19,689 bases of DNA, taken from the NCBI GenBank assembly GCA_039916225.1, contig JBDSLU010000127.1:1-19689 (forward strand), read 5' to 3'. Under the pieces are notes generated by a model, which was not told the origin of the DNA, did not search any database, and saw only the letters and a list, made by a program, of their open reading frames with translations. This DNA is from JBDSLU01 sp039916225. GTDB taxonomy: Bacteria; Acidobacteriota; Vicinamibacteria; Vicinamibacterales; Vicinamibacteraceae. The translations under genes and the position numbers were made by a program. Below, in pieces: positions 1-7,040 of the stretch; position 1 is the stretch's first letter, and each line of letters begins with the position of its first letter.

Positions 1-1
1 G

Positions 2-166
2 GCCCTGATCCAGCGGGCGCTCGACCCGACCGTCCAGGCCGCGGCACAGGCCGCCGGGCCCCGGCCGGCGTCTGACACCCTCAGCAGTTCCTCCGATACG
101 ACGGACGGAGTGAACGATCTGACTACCGATGTCGTCTGTTGGCCTGACTACGCCATCGTCCGCTGA
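2..166 (+). CDS. C-terminal fragment of an unidentified protein, cut by the window edge
   Basis: Reading from base 2 gives 54 codons ending at TGA 164-166. It is open to the left edge, so the start lies outside the window. Of the first 23 codons, 22 end in G or C, as in the real genes of this window, and the other two frames stop early (bases 6-8 and 73-75). The residues are Ala/Gln-rich, then Ser/Thr/Asp-rich, and end in VCWPDYAIVR. I recognise no family. The third-position bias weakens after about residue 23, so the real protein could end elsewhere. It is probably the tail of a gene co-directional with the permease that follows. Confidence 0.4.
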   Translation, partial: ALIQRALDPTVQAAAQAAGPRPASDTLSSSSDTTDGVNDLTTDVVCWPDYAIVR

Positions 167-188
167 ACCCAGGTAGCCGGCCGCGTGA

Positions 189-211
189 GGCGCTGCGGCG
201 CGCCCAGCGCC
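189..211 (+). terminator. Candidate hairpin between the partial gene and the permease
   Basis: Arms GGCGCTG (189-195) and CAGCGCC (205-211) are perfect complements around a 9-nt loop. They lie 22 bases after the stop of the partial gene. There is no T-run after it, and in such GC-rich DNA a 7-bp stem can occur by chance. The rest of 167-286 shows nothing else except the AAAGGA ribosome binding site at 275-280. Confidence 0.25.
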
Positions 212-286
212 GCGAGTAGCAGTCGAACGCACCGGAGGCCGGCCCGCGGCCGCGCGTGAGAGCGCGCCGCAAACAAAGGAACGCCC

Positions 287-2764
287 GTGATTTCGTTCGC
301 CGATCTCGCCAAGGACATCCGGCATTCGCTGCGCCTGTTCCGGCGCAGCCCCGGGTTCACGCTCGCCGCGGTCGCCGCGCTCGCCCTCGGCATCGGGGCC
401 AACACGGCGATCTTCTCGGTGGTCAACGCGGTGCTGCTGAAGACGCTGCCGTTCCCCGAGGCGGACCGGCTGGTCGTCTTCCGGCAGACGGAGGCGAACG
501 GGGACGGTTTCGCGGCCGGGTCGCCGGCCAAGTTCGCCCACTGGCGGGCGCAGACCTCGGTCGTCCAGGACGTCGCCGCCTATCGCGACAACGTCATGAA
601 CTATGCCGGCGGCGGCGTGCCGGAGCAGTTCAAGGCCACCCAGGTGTCGGCGGACTACTTCCGGCTGTTCGGCGTGCCGATCGTCCGCGGCCGCGCCTTC
701 TCGGCGGCCGATGATTCGCCCAACGCGCCGAAGGTCGCGCTGCTCAGCGAGCGGCTGTGGCAGCGGCGCTTCCAGGGCGACACCAACATCCTGGGCCGGT
801 CGATCTCGCTGAGCGGCGATCCCCACACCGTCATCGGCATCGTCGGACAGGCCTTCGACGTCAGCGAGTTCGGCGCCAACCCCGACGTCTGGGTTCCGTT
901 CCAGCTCGATCTGAACGCCGCCGATCAAGGCCACTACTTCCAGGTCGCCGGCAAGCTGAAGGCCGGCGTGTCGGTCGCACAGGCCACCGCCCGGCTGAAG
1001 GTCGCGGCCGAGGAGTACAAGCAGAAGTACCCGAAGGTGCTGGACGCCAAGCAGTCGTTCGACGTGCGCAGCCTGAGCGAGCAGATGGTGGCCGACGTCC
1101 GGACCACCCTCTACGTGCTGGTCGGCGCGGTCGGTCTGGTGCTCCTGATTGCCTGCGCCAACGTCGCCAACCTGCTGCTGGTCCGCGCCACCGGACGCCG
1201 CCGCGAGATCGCGATTCGTTCGGCCATCGGCGCCGGCCGCGGCCGCATCATCGTGCAGTTGCTCACCGAGAGCGTGCTGCTGTCGGCGATCGGCGGGTTC
1301 TGCGGGTTGGTCCTCGGCGTCGTCGGCATGCGGGCCCTGCTCGCCATCAACACCGCCAACCTGCCGCGCGTCGGCGAGAACGGCGGTGTCGTCGGCCTCG
1401 ACTGGCGGGTGCTGGCCTTCACCGTCGGTGTGTCGCTGGTCACGGGCATCCTGTTCGGCCTCATTCCGGCCCTGCAGGCATCCCGCTCGGATCTGGGCCT
1501 GACCATCAAGGAGAGCGGCAGCCGCAGCGGCACCGGCGCCCGCAGCAACATCACCCGCGGCATCCTCGTGGTGACCGAAGTGGCCCTGGCGCTGGTCCTG
1601 CTGATCGGCTCGGCGCTGCTGATCCGGACGATGATCGCGCTCCGCTCGGTCGACCCCGGCTACGACACGACCGGCGTCCTGACGATGCGCATGTCGCTGA
1701 CCGATCCGCGCTACCTGAAGTCGCAGGGGATCGAGGACGCCGTTCGCGCCGCGATCCCCAAGCTCGAAGCGATTCCGGGCGTCGAGAAGGCGACCGCCAC
1801 CTGCTGCGTGCCGCTCGAAGGCGGCTACGGCCTGCCGTTCCTGGTCGTCGGCCGGGCGTTGCCACCCGATCAGCGCTTCCATGGCGGCGGTGGCTGGGCG
1901 ACGCAGTCCTACGGCTTTTTCGACGTCTTCAGGATCCCGGTCAAGAAGGGCCGTGTCTTCAACGACCGCGACACCCGGTCGACGACGCCGGTGGTGGTCG
2001 TCAACGAGGCGCTGGTCCGCGACGCCTTCAAGAACGAGGACCCGATCGGCAAGCGGCTGGTCATCGGGCGCGGCGTGATGCGGGAGTTCGCCGACGAGCC
2101 CGAGCGCGAGATCATCGGCGTCGTCGGCGACGTCCGCGACAACGGGCTCAACCAGGATCCCGGCCCGAAGATGTACATCCCGCAGCCGCAGGTGCCCGAC
2201 GCGGTCAACGCCCTGAACGTGCGGATCACGCCGGTCGCCTGGGTCATCCGGACCCGGGTGCCGCCGCTCTCGGTGAGCGCCCAGGTCCAGGACGTGCTGC
2301 GCCAGATCACCGGTCTGCCGGTCTCCGACATCCGCTCGATGGACGAGGTCGTGACGCGCTCGACCTCGCGCGAGCGCTTCAACATGCTGCTCATGTCGGT
2401 GTTCGGCGCCTCGGCGCTGCTTCTCTCGGCGATCGGGATCTACGGCCTGATGGCCTACTCGGTCGAGCAGCGGACGCAGGAGATCGGCATCCGCATCGCG
2501 CTCGGCGCCGAGGTCGGCGCGGTGCGCGGGATGATCGTCAAGCAGGGCATGATCCTCGCCGCCATCGGCATCGTCATCGGCGTCGCCGGCGCATGGGGTC
2601 TGTCGCGTTTCATCGAATCGTTCCTCTACTCGGTCACGCCGCGCGACCTCGGGGTCTTCATCGGTGCCCCGCTGCTGCTGGCGGCCGTCGCCTTCCTGGC
2701 GACGTGGATCCCGGCCCTGCGCGCCAGCCGCGTCGACCCGGTCGACGCGCTCCGCGGGGAGTAG
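287..2764 (+). CDS. ABC transporter permease, MacB/FtsX type (ADOP family orphan permease)
   Basis: This 825-residue inner-membrane protein has a duplicated MacB_PCD plus FtsX layout. The N-terminal transmembrane segment (about 24-50, containing GIGANTAIFSVVNAVLL) is followed by a large extracytoplasmic domain. A membrane cluster at about 273-455 contains the FtsX signature RRREIAIRSAIGAGRGRI. A second extracytoplasmic domain follows, then a closing membrane cluster (about 700-825) with the repeat signature RTQEIGIRIALGAEVGAV and the terminal motif DPVDALRGE. This is the architecture of the acidobacterial duplicated orphan permeases; no ATPase gene is adjacent, as is usual for that group. The start is GTG 287, six bases after AAAGGA. 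By family it may couple ATP-driven conformational change to export or envelope mechanics, but its substrate cannot be read from the sequence. Confidence 0.93.
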   Translation: MISFADLAKDIRHSLRLFRRSPGFTLAAVAALALGIGANTAIFSVVNAVLLKTLPFPEADRLVVFRQTEANGDGFAAGSPAKFAHWRAQTSVVQDVAAYRDNVMNYAGGGVPEQFKATQVSADYFRLFGVPIVRGRAFSAADDSPNAPKVALLSERLWQRRFQGDTNILGRSISLSGDPHTVIGIVGQAFDVSEFGANPDVWVPFQLDLNAADQGHYFQVAGKLKAGVSVAQATARLKVAAEEYKQKYPKVLDAKQSFDVRSLSEQMVADVRTTLYVLVGAVGLVLLIACANVANLLLVRATGRRREIAIRSAIGAGRGRIIVQLLTESVLLSAIGGFCGLVLGVVGMRALLAINTANLPRVGENGGVVGLDWRVLAFTVGVSLVTGILFGLIPALQASRSDLGLTIKESGSRSGTGARSNITRGILVVTEVALALVLLIGSALLIRTMIALRSVDPGYDTTGVLTMRMSLTDPRYLKSQGIEDAVRAAIPKLEAIPGVEKATATCCVPLEGGYGLPFLVVGRALPPDQRFHGGGGWATQSYGFFDVFRIPVKKGRVFNDRDTRSTTPVVVVNEALVRDAFKNEDPIGKRLVIGRGVMREFADEPEREIIGVVGDVRDNGLNQDPGPKMYIPQPQVPDAVNALNVRITPVAWVIRTRVPPLSVSAQVQDVLRQITGLPVSDIRSMDEVVTRSTSRERFNMLLMSVFGASALLLSAIGIYGLMAYSVEQRTQEIGIRIALGAEVGAVRGMIVKQGMILAAIGIVIGVAGAWGLSRFIESFLYSVTPRDLGVFIGAPLLLAAVAFLATWIPALRASRVDPVDALRGE

Positions 2765-2798
2765 CGGCCGGTGGTGGAACGCCCGCGAAGCACCGAGA

Positions 2799-2813
2799 CG
2801 GGCGAGACGCCCG
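2799..2813 (+). terminator. Candidate terminator hairpin after the permease gene
   Basis: CGGGCG (2799-2804) and CGCCCG (2808-2813) form a perfect 6-bp stem with an AGA loop, 34 bases after the permease stop. No T-run follows. It would separate the permease from the propeller gene, which has its own promoter-like sequence. Confidence 0.3.
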
Positions 2814-2836
2814 CCGATCCAGGCGCGAAGAGGGCG

Positions 2837-2851
2837 AATATCGGGAATATT
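2837..2851. promoter_or_regulatory. AT-rich dyad upstream of the PQQ-like propeller gene
   Basis: AATAT (2837-2841) and ATATT (2847-2851) form a short inverted repeat around CGGGA. An AT-rich symmetric block is unusual in this GC-rich DNA. It lies about 75-90 bases upstream of the -10-like element at 2924-2929, where an upstream regulator could bind. No known operator is recognised. Confidence 0.25.
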
Positions 2852-2920
2852 GGCCCGATGAGCAACGCCGAGCGGCGGGATGGATCGCCCGGCGAATGCC
2901 GCGGGGGTTCCATCACCGGC

Positions 2921-2929
2921 TGCTAAAAT
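2921..2929 (+). promoter_or_regulatory. Extended -10 element directly before the propeller gene; suggests a leaderless transcript
   Basis: TGC followed by TAAAAT (2924-2929) matches an extended -10 (TGn plus TAnnnT, five of six to TATAAT). It ends 7 bases before the ATG at 2937. Transcription would therefore start at or within a base or two of the start codon. No Shine-Dalgarno sequence precedes this ATG, which fits leaderless initiation. No convincing -35 box is visible. Confidence 0.45.
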
Positions 2930-2936
2930 CCCCGGC

Positions 2937-4358
2937 ATGACGAACGGGCGCGCGGCGGCAGGACTCGGTCTGCTCCTCGGTCTCGCGGCGGCCGCTCCGG
3001 CGGCGGCGCAGTGGGGCCAGTTCCGCGGCCCGAACGGATCGGGCGTCGAAGCCGCGACCGGGTATCCGGTGGCGTTCTCCCCCACCAGCCAGATGGTGTG
3101 GAAGGCCGCGGTGCCGTTCGCGCAGTCGTCGCCGGTGGTCGCCGGCTCGCGCCTCTACCTGACCGCCAGCGAGGGCGACCAGCTCCTGACGATCGCCTTC
3201 GATGCGGCCGGCGGCCGCGAGCTGTGGCGCCGGCCGATCCGGCGGCCGCGCGCGACCGAGATCTACAAGGCGAACGATCCCGCGTCGCCGACACCCGCCG
3301 CCGACGCCCAGGGCGTCGTCGTGTTCTTCGCCGACGTCGGCCTCGTCGCCTACGCGCCTGACGGCACGGAACGGTGGCGCGCCCCGCTCGGGCCCTTCCA
3401 GAACTTCTACGGCATGGCCGGCTCGCCGATCATCGCCGGCGACGCAGTCATCCTGGTCTGCGACCAGATGAGCGGGTCGTTCATGGTCGCGGTCGACCGC
3501 AAGACCGGCCGCGAACGGTGGCGGCGCGCCCGTCCCGGCATCACGGTGTCGTGGACGACGCCGATGGTCTTCGACCCGGGCGGCGGCGCCGACCGGCAGC
3601 TCGTCGTCCTCAGCTCAACACGCCTCGATGGCTACACCCTCGCCACCGGCGAGCCGCGATGGTGGATGCCGTTGTCGTCGCAGGGCGCGATCGGCACTGC
3701 CGTCTCGCACCGGGACACCGTGATCGTCGCCACGCTGGCCGGCAACGAGCCGTGGATGGAGCCGTTCGCGACGGCGCTCCAGACGTTCGACACCGACAAG
3801 GACGGCAAGCTGTCGCGGCCGGAGTGGGCGACCGAGAAAGGCATGGGCGAGCACTTCGGCTGGGTCGACGCCGACGGCAGCGGCAGCGTCGACGCGGCGG
3901 AATACGACGACGCGCGCGCGATGGGCATCGGCGAATACGGCGTGGCCGCGCTCAAGCCGGCCGGCCTGACGGGCAAGGTCGATCCGAGCGTCGTGCTGTG
4001 GCGCTTCAAGAAGAACCTGCCGTTCGTGCCGACGCCGGTGGTCTACGACGGCCTGATCTACATGGTGAAGGCCGGCGGCATCGTCACCGCACTCGATCCT
4101 GCGACCGGGCAGGCGGTCAAGGAAGGCCGCAGCAAGGATGCGCCGGGCGACTACACGGCGTCGCCGATCGCCGCCGACGGCAAGGTGTTCCTGGCCAGCG
4201 TCAACGGCAAGGTCACCGTCCTCAAGGCCGGGCGCGAGTGGGAGGTGCTCGGCGTCAACGATCTCGGCGACGAGATCCACGCCACGCCGGCGCTCGCCGG
4301 CGGTCGCCTCTACGTCCGCACGCGCGGCACGCTCTACTGCTTCGGCGCCAAGGGCTGA
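2937..4358 (+). CDS. Exported PQQ-like beta-propeller protein with two EF-hands
   Basis: This 473-residue protein starts at ATG 2937, the only ATG giving a clean signal peptide (residues 1-24, hydrophobic, ending APAAAQ before WGQFRGPNG). WGQFRGPNGSG is typical of exported PQQ-binding-like propeller proteins. Repeats follow of the form Ala-x-Asp-x-x-(Thr/Asp)-Gly-x-x-x-Trp, as in FDAAGGRELWRR and VDRKTGRERWRR. Two consecutive canonical EF-hand loops interrupt the propeller at residues 285-296 (DTDKDGKLSRPE) and 311-322 (DADGSGSVDAAE). All expected acidic positions are present, so calcium binding is likely. The propeller then resumes. No catalytic or cytochrome domain is seen, so a dehydrogenase role cannot be claimed; a binding or scaffold role outside the cytoplasm is as likely. 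It is probably a monocistronic gene with its own promoter. Confidence 0.88.
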   Translation: MTNGRAAAGLGLLLGLAAAAPAAAQWGQFRGPNGSGVEAATGYPVAFSPTSQMVWKAAVPFAQSSPVVAGSRLYLTASEGDQLLTIAFDAAGGRELWRRPIRRPRATEIYKANDPASPTPAADAQGVVVFFADVGLVAYAPDGTERWRAPLGPFQNFYGMAGSPIIAGDAVILVCDQMSGSFMVAVDRKTGRERWRRARPGITVSWTTPMVFDPGGGADRQLVVLSSTRLDGYTLATGEPRWWMPLSSQGAIGTAVSHRDTVIVATLAGNEPWMEPFATALQTFDTDKDGKLSRPEWATEKGMGEHFGWVDADGSGSVDAAEYDDARAMGIGEYGVAALKPAGLTGKVDPSVVLWRFKKNLPFVPTPVVYDGLIYMVKAGGIVTALDPATGQAVKEGRSKDAPGDYTASPIAADGKVFLASVNGKVTVLKAGREWEVLGVNDLGDEIHATPALAGGRLYVRTRGTLYCFGAKG

Positions 4359-4362
4359 CCCA

Positions 4363-4378
4363 CCGCGCCGACGCGCGG
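4363..4378. terminator. Candidate bidirectional hairpin between convergent genes
   Basis: CCGCGC (4363-4368) and GCGCGG (4373-4378) form a perfect 6-bp stem with loop CGAC. It almost fills the 22-base gap between the stop of the propeller gene and the stop of the convergent XRE-cupin gene. No T-run is present on either strand. Its position between converging genes supports a role in ending transcription in both directions. Confidence 0.4.
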
Positions 4379-4380
4379 CA

Positions 4381-4947
4381 CTAGGAACGGACGAGCATCA
4401 CCAGGTAAGTACATGGCCGCTTGGTGCGGTTCGCATACGTGACAGGCGCGGGCGGTCCCAGCTCGAGGCAGTCGCCCTTGCCCAGCGTGTACCGGGTGTC
4501 GCCTTCGATGAGCGTGAGCGTGCCGGTGAGCACCAGGATCTGGTGATACCGGAAGGTGTAGGCCGCAGCCGGGAAGGCGGTCGACGCGCCGACAGGCAGG
4601 TCGACTTCGACGATCTCGAGCGGACCACCGGTCGACGGTGAGACGGTGCGGCGGCGATAGCGCGTGTCGGGATCGGTCCACTGCGGCTGCTCGGCGCGAC
4701 GCGCAAGACGGCCGGGCGCCTGCTCGGCCCGGGCCAGCAGCGCGGACAGCGTCAGTCCAAATGCGCCGGACAGCTTACCGAGGAGCGCGGCTGTCGGGCT
4801 CGCTTCGGCTCGCTCGACCTTGCTGATCATCGCCCGCGACACGCCCGACCGCTCGGCGAGTTCGGCCACCGACCAGCCGCGGGCGTCGCGCTCGGTCTTC
4901 AGCCGGGCGGCGAGTGCCGCCGTGGCCAGTGGCACTATAGTGGACAT
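4381..4947 (-). CDS. XRE-family transcriptional regulator with C-terminal cupin domain
   Basis: This 188-residue cytoplasmic regulator has an HTH_3/XRE domain at about 14-70 (LKTERDARGWSVAELAERSG, then VSRAMISKVERAEASPT). A linker leads into a cupin-2 beta-barrel at about 108-186 (VEVDLPVGASTAFP, YHQILVLTGTLTL, LGKGDCLELGP). Such proteins usually repress a neighbouring metabolic or detoxification gene and sense a small molecule through the cupin. The ATG at 4947 is chosen because residues before it are not family-like and because AGGGG precedes it by 5 bases. An in-frame ATG at 4977 would overlap the start of the divergent acetyltransferase. The 22-bp dyad over its own start region suggests autoregulation together with control of the acetyltransferase. 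Confidence 0.92.
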   Translation of the reverse strand: MSTIVPLATAALAARLKTERDARGWSVAELAERSGVSRAMISKVERAEASPTAALLGKLSGAFGLTLSALLARAEQAPGRLARRAEQPQWTDPDTRYRRRTVSPSTGGPLEIVEVDLPVGASTAFPAAAYTFRYHQILVLTGTLTLIEGDTRYTLGKGDCLELGPPAPVTYANRTKRPCTYLVMLVRS

Positions 4948-4958
4948 CTGTCCCCTAT
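4937..4958. promoter_or_regulatory. Candidate operator: 22-bp dyad between the XRE-cupin and acetyltransferase genes
   Basis: ATAGTGGACA (4937-4946) and TGTCCCCTAT (4949-4958) are inverted repeats with 9 of 10 positions paired and a 2-base centre. The site covers the start codon and ribosome binding site of the regulator and lies 17 bases before the acetyltransferase ATG. A second perfect palindrome, CACTATAGTG (4933-4942), overlaps its left end. The length and symmetry fit binding by an XRE dimer. The autorepression role is an inference. Confidence 0.55.
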
Positions 4959-4961
4959 CAT
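4956..4961 (+). promoter_or_regulatory. Candidate -10 box of the acetyltransferase gene
   Basis: TATCAT matches TATAAT at five of six positions and ends 14 bases before the ATG at 4976. It overlaps the right arm of the dyad at 4937-4958, so a bound regulator would block it. No good -35 box is seen, and no Shine-Dalgarno sequence precedes the ATG. Confidence 0.35.
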
Positions 4962-4975
4962 GGCACACTCCGCGC

Positions 4976-5467
4976 ATGCGGATCGAAGACGCGACCGACG
5001 ACGACCTGCCCGCGGTGGTGGCGATCTACAACGAGGTGATCCGCACCTCGACGGCGATCTACCGCGAGGACCCGGCGACGCTCGCGGAGCGGCAGGCGTG
5101 GAACGAGACGCGCAAGCAGAACGGGTATCCGCTGCTCGTCGCCCGCACCGACGACGGCACCGTCGCGGGCTTCGCGACGTTCGGCGACTTCCGGGCGTGG
5201 CCGGGTTATCGCTTCACCGTGGAGCACTCGGTCCACGTCGCCGATGGCCAGCGCGGCCTGGGCATCGGCACGGCGTTGATGCACGTCCTGCTCGAACGGG
5301 GCGCCGCCTGCGGCAAGCACGTCATGGTCGCCGGCATCGACGCCGACAACGCCGGCTCGATCCGCATGCACGAGCGCCTCGGCTTCGAAGTCACCGGACA
5401 CCTCAACCAGGTGGGCTGGAAGTTCGAGCGCTGGCTGGATCTGGTGTTCATGCAGCGGCGGTTGTAA
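4976..5467 (+). CDS. mnaT: GNAT N-acetyltransferase, MnaT/YncA type (L-amino acid N-acyltransferase)
   Basis: This 163-residue cytoplasmic enzyme would acetylate the amino group of amino-acid-like substrates using acetyl-CoA. The whole length follows the E. coli YncA (MnaT/MddA) pattern that also covers phosphinothricin acetyltransferases: AIYNEV near 17, ATLAERQAWNETRKQNGYPL at 35-53, GYRFTVEHSVHV at 77-88, and the acetyl-CoA loop QRGLGIGTAL at 92-101. HVMVAGIDADNAGSIRMHER (115-134) and the C-terminal VGWKFERWLDLVFMQ complete the match. The known family detoxifies methionine sulfoximine/sulfone or related compounds; the exact substrate here is inferred. ATG 4976 gives the standard family N-terminus (MRIEDATDDDLPAV). 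It is divergent from the XRE-cupin gene with a 28-base gap and is probably its target. Confidence 0.93.
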   Translation: MRIEDATDDDLPAVVAIYNEVIRTSTAIYREDPATLAERQAWNETRKQNGYPLLVARTDDGTVAGFATFGDFRAWPGYRFTVEHSVHVADGQRGLGIGTALMHVLLERGAACGKHVMVAGIDADNAGSIRMHERLGFEVTGHLNQVGWKFERWLDLVFMQRRL

Positions 5468-5512
5468 GGGTCAGAGCCTCGCGGCGTCGCCCGGGACCAG
5501 CGCGGCATTGGC

Positions 5513-5542
5513 TTGACCTCGGGTAGGGCGGGCAACCATACT
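5513..5542 (+). promoter_or_regulatory. Candidate sigma-70 type promoter of the MFS transporter gene
   Basis: TTGACC (5513-5518, five of six to TTGACA) and CATACT (5537-5542, four of six to TATAAT) are separated by 18 bases. Transcription would start near 5549, leaving a leader of about 34 bases before the ATG at 5583. No clear Shine-Dalgarno sequence is present in that leader. Confidence 0.45.
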
Positions 5543-5582
5543 CCCCGGGTTCCAAGCAAAGGCCAGCGCCGGTTCCTGTCCG

Positions 5583-6965
5583 ATGACTAATCCTGTTCCG
5601 CCTGCCCAACGTCCCGGCGCTTCGGCGCTCGGCGTCCCGTCCCATACCCGTTACTACGTCATTGTGTTCGCGGTCGTGCTGGCAGTCATCCAGTACATCG
5701 ATCGCGTCGCCATCTCGCTGGTCGAAGGCGACATGCGCCACGACCTCGGGATGACGCAGAAGGACATGGGCTGGGTCTTCGGCGCGTTCACACTGGCCTA
5801 CGCGCTCTTCGAGATCCCGACCGGTTATCTCGGCGACCGCATCGGCGCGCGCAAGGTGCTGATCCGTGTCGTCCTCTGGTGGTCGTTCTTCACGTCAGCC
5901 ACCGGCGCCGTCTGGAGCTTCACCTCGATGGTCGCGGTGCGCTTCCTCTTCGGCGTTGGCGAAGCTGGCTGCTTCCCGAACATCGCGCGCGCCTTCAGTC
6001 GCTGGCTGCCGACCTACGAACGCGTCCGCGCCCAGAGCATCTTGTGGATGAGCGCGCGCTGGGGCGGCGCCATCACGCCGTTGCTGCTCGTCTGGGTGCT
6101 GAACGAAGTGGCCGCGTGGCGGGTCAGCTTCGGGCTCGGCAACGTCGCCAACTGGCGTCTGGCCTTCGGTCTGTTCGGTCTGCTCGGCGTCGTCTGGTGC
6201 GTCTTCTTCTACCGGTGGTTCCGCGACAACCCGGCCGATCATCCGAAGGTCAACGCGGCCGAACTGGCGCTGATGCCGCAGGTCAAGGCCGGCGAGACGG
6301 ATCACCCGCACGTGCCCTGGGGCGTGATGTTCTCGCGTCCGTCGATGCTGCTGCTGTTCACGCAGTACTTCACGCTCAGCTACAGCTGGTACTTCTTCAT
6401 CACCTGGTTCCCCAACTACCTGAAGAACGTCCACCACTACGATTTGAAGGCGCAGGGCGCCATCCTCGCCGGCGTGCCGCTTTTCCTCGGCGGCTTCGGC
6501 GCGTTGTTCGCCGGCTACATCACGCCGGCCGTGACCCGCCTGTTCGGCGGGAACATCGCGCGCACGCGCAGCGCGCTCGGCTTCGTCGGGCAGGCAATGG
6601 CCGGCGCGTGCCTGGTCGCGGCGACGTTCCTCGAGACGCCGCTCCTGGCCGTCGCGGCGATCGCCATCGCCAGCTTCTTCAACGACATGACGATGCCGGG
6701 CGCCTGGACCGCCTGCATGGACATCGGCGGCAAGTTCACCGGCACCGTGTCGGGCGCGATGAACATGATGGGCAATCTGGGCGGGTTCGTGTCGCCGATC
6801 GTCATCGGCTACATCCTCGACTGGACCAAGGACGCGGCCGGCAATGCGACCAGCGGCGGCTTCAATCTCGCGTTCTACGTCACCGCCGCGCTCTACCTGG
6901 TGGGCGCGATCTGCTGGCTGTTCATCGATTCGACCACGCCCCTGCCTCAGGACGAGGCGCACTAG
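5583..6965 (+). CDS. MFS transporter, anion:cation symporter (ACS) type
   Basis: This 460-residue integral inner-membrane protein has about 12 hydrophobic segments. The first begins near residue 24 (YYVIVFAVVLAVIQYIDRVA). The D(R)-type loop-2 motif GYLGDRIGARKVL is at 81-93, and RFLFGVGEAGCFPNIARAFS at 120-139 is typical of the ACS family (hexuronate, galactonate, glucarate and phthalate carriers). A broad central loop with basic and acidic residues lies at about 215-250, then the second half (MLLLFTQYFTLSYSWYFFIT onward). By family it would bring in an organic anion such as a sugar acid with protons; the specific substrate is not readable. It lies 115 bases after the acetyltransferase gene and has a promoter of its own. 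No catabolic enzyme is adjacent to name the substrate. Confidence 0.92.
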   Translation: MTNPVPPAQRPGASALGVPSHTRYYVIVFAVVLAVIQYIDRVAISLVEGDMRHDLGMTQKDMGWVFGAFTLAYALFEIPTGYLGDRIGARKVLIRVVLWWSFFTSATGAVWSFTSMVAVRFLFGVGEAGCFPNIARAFSRWLPTYERVRAQSILWMSARWGGAITPLLLVWVLNEVAAWRVSFGLGNVANWRLAFGLFGLLGVVWCVFFYRWFRDNPADHPKVNAAELALMPQVKAGETDHPHVPWGVMFSRPSMLLLFTQYFTLSYSWYFFITWFPNYLKNVHHYDLKAQGAILAGVPLFLGGFGALFAGYITPAVTRLFGGNIARTRSALGFVGQAMAGACLVAATFLETPLLAVAAIAIASFFNDMTMPGAWTACMDIGGKFTGTVSGAMNMMGNLGGFVSPIVIGYILDWTKDAAGNATSGGFNLAFYVTAALYLVGAICWLFIDSTTPLPQDEAH

Positions 6966-6983
6966 CCGGTCATTTTCGACCGC

Positions 6984-7002
6984 TGCGGCCGGACCGGCCG
7001 CA
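6984..7002. terminator. Candidate terminator: perfect 9-bp inverted repeat after the MFS gene
   Basis: TGCGGCCGG (6984-6992) and CCGGCCGCA (6994-7002) are perfect inverted repeats around a single A, able to form a 7-bp stem with loop GGACC. It lies 18 bases after the MFS stop. No T-run follows. It sits just upstream of the -10-like element of the AAA+ gene, so it could alternatively be an operator. Confidence 0.4.
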
Positions 7003-7014
7003 CGTCTCATTCGG

Positions 7015-7023
7015 TGCTAGTCT
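7015..7023 (+). promoter_or_regulatory. Extended -10-like element of the AAA+/receiver gene
   Basis: TGC plus TAGTCT (7018-7023) fits an extended -10 of the TAnnnT class. It ends 17 bases before the ATG at 7041. No -35 is recognisable. Confidence 0.3.
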
Positions 7024-7040
7024 GGAGTCGGGACACCCTC

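Noticed and set aside
757..2940. A 727-codon plus-strand frame inside the permease gene
   Set aside because: Arg/Gly/Pro-rich out-of-frame reading of the permease, with no family features; the permease frame carries the FtsX signatures.
5895..7010. A 371-codon minus-strand frame opposite the MFS gene
   Set aside because: Low-complexity charged sequence produced by the complementary strand of a membrane-protein gene; no motif found.
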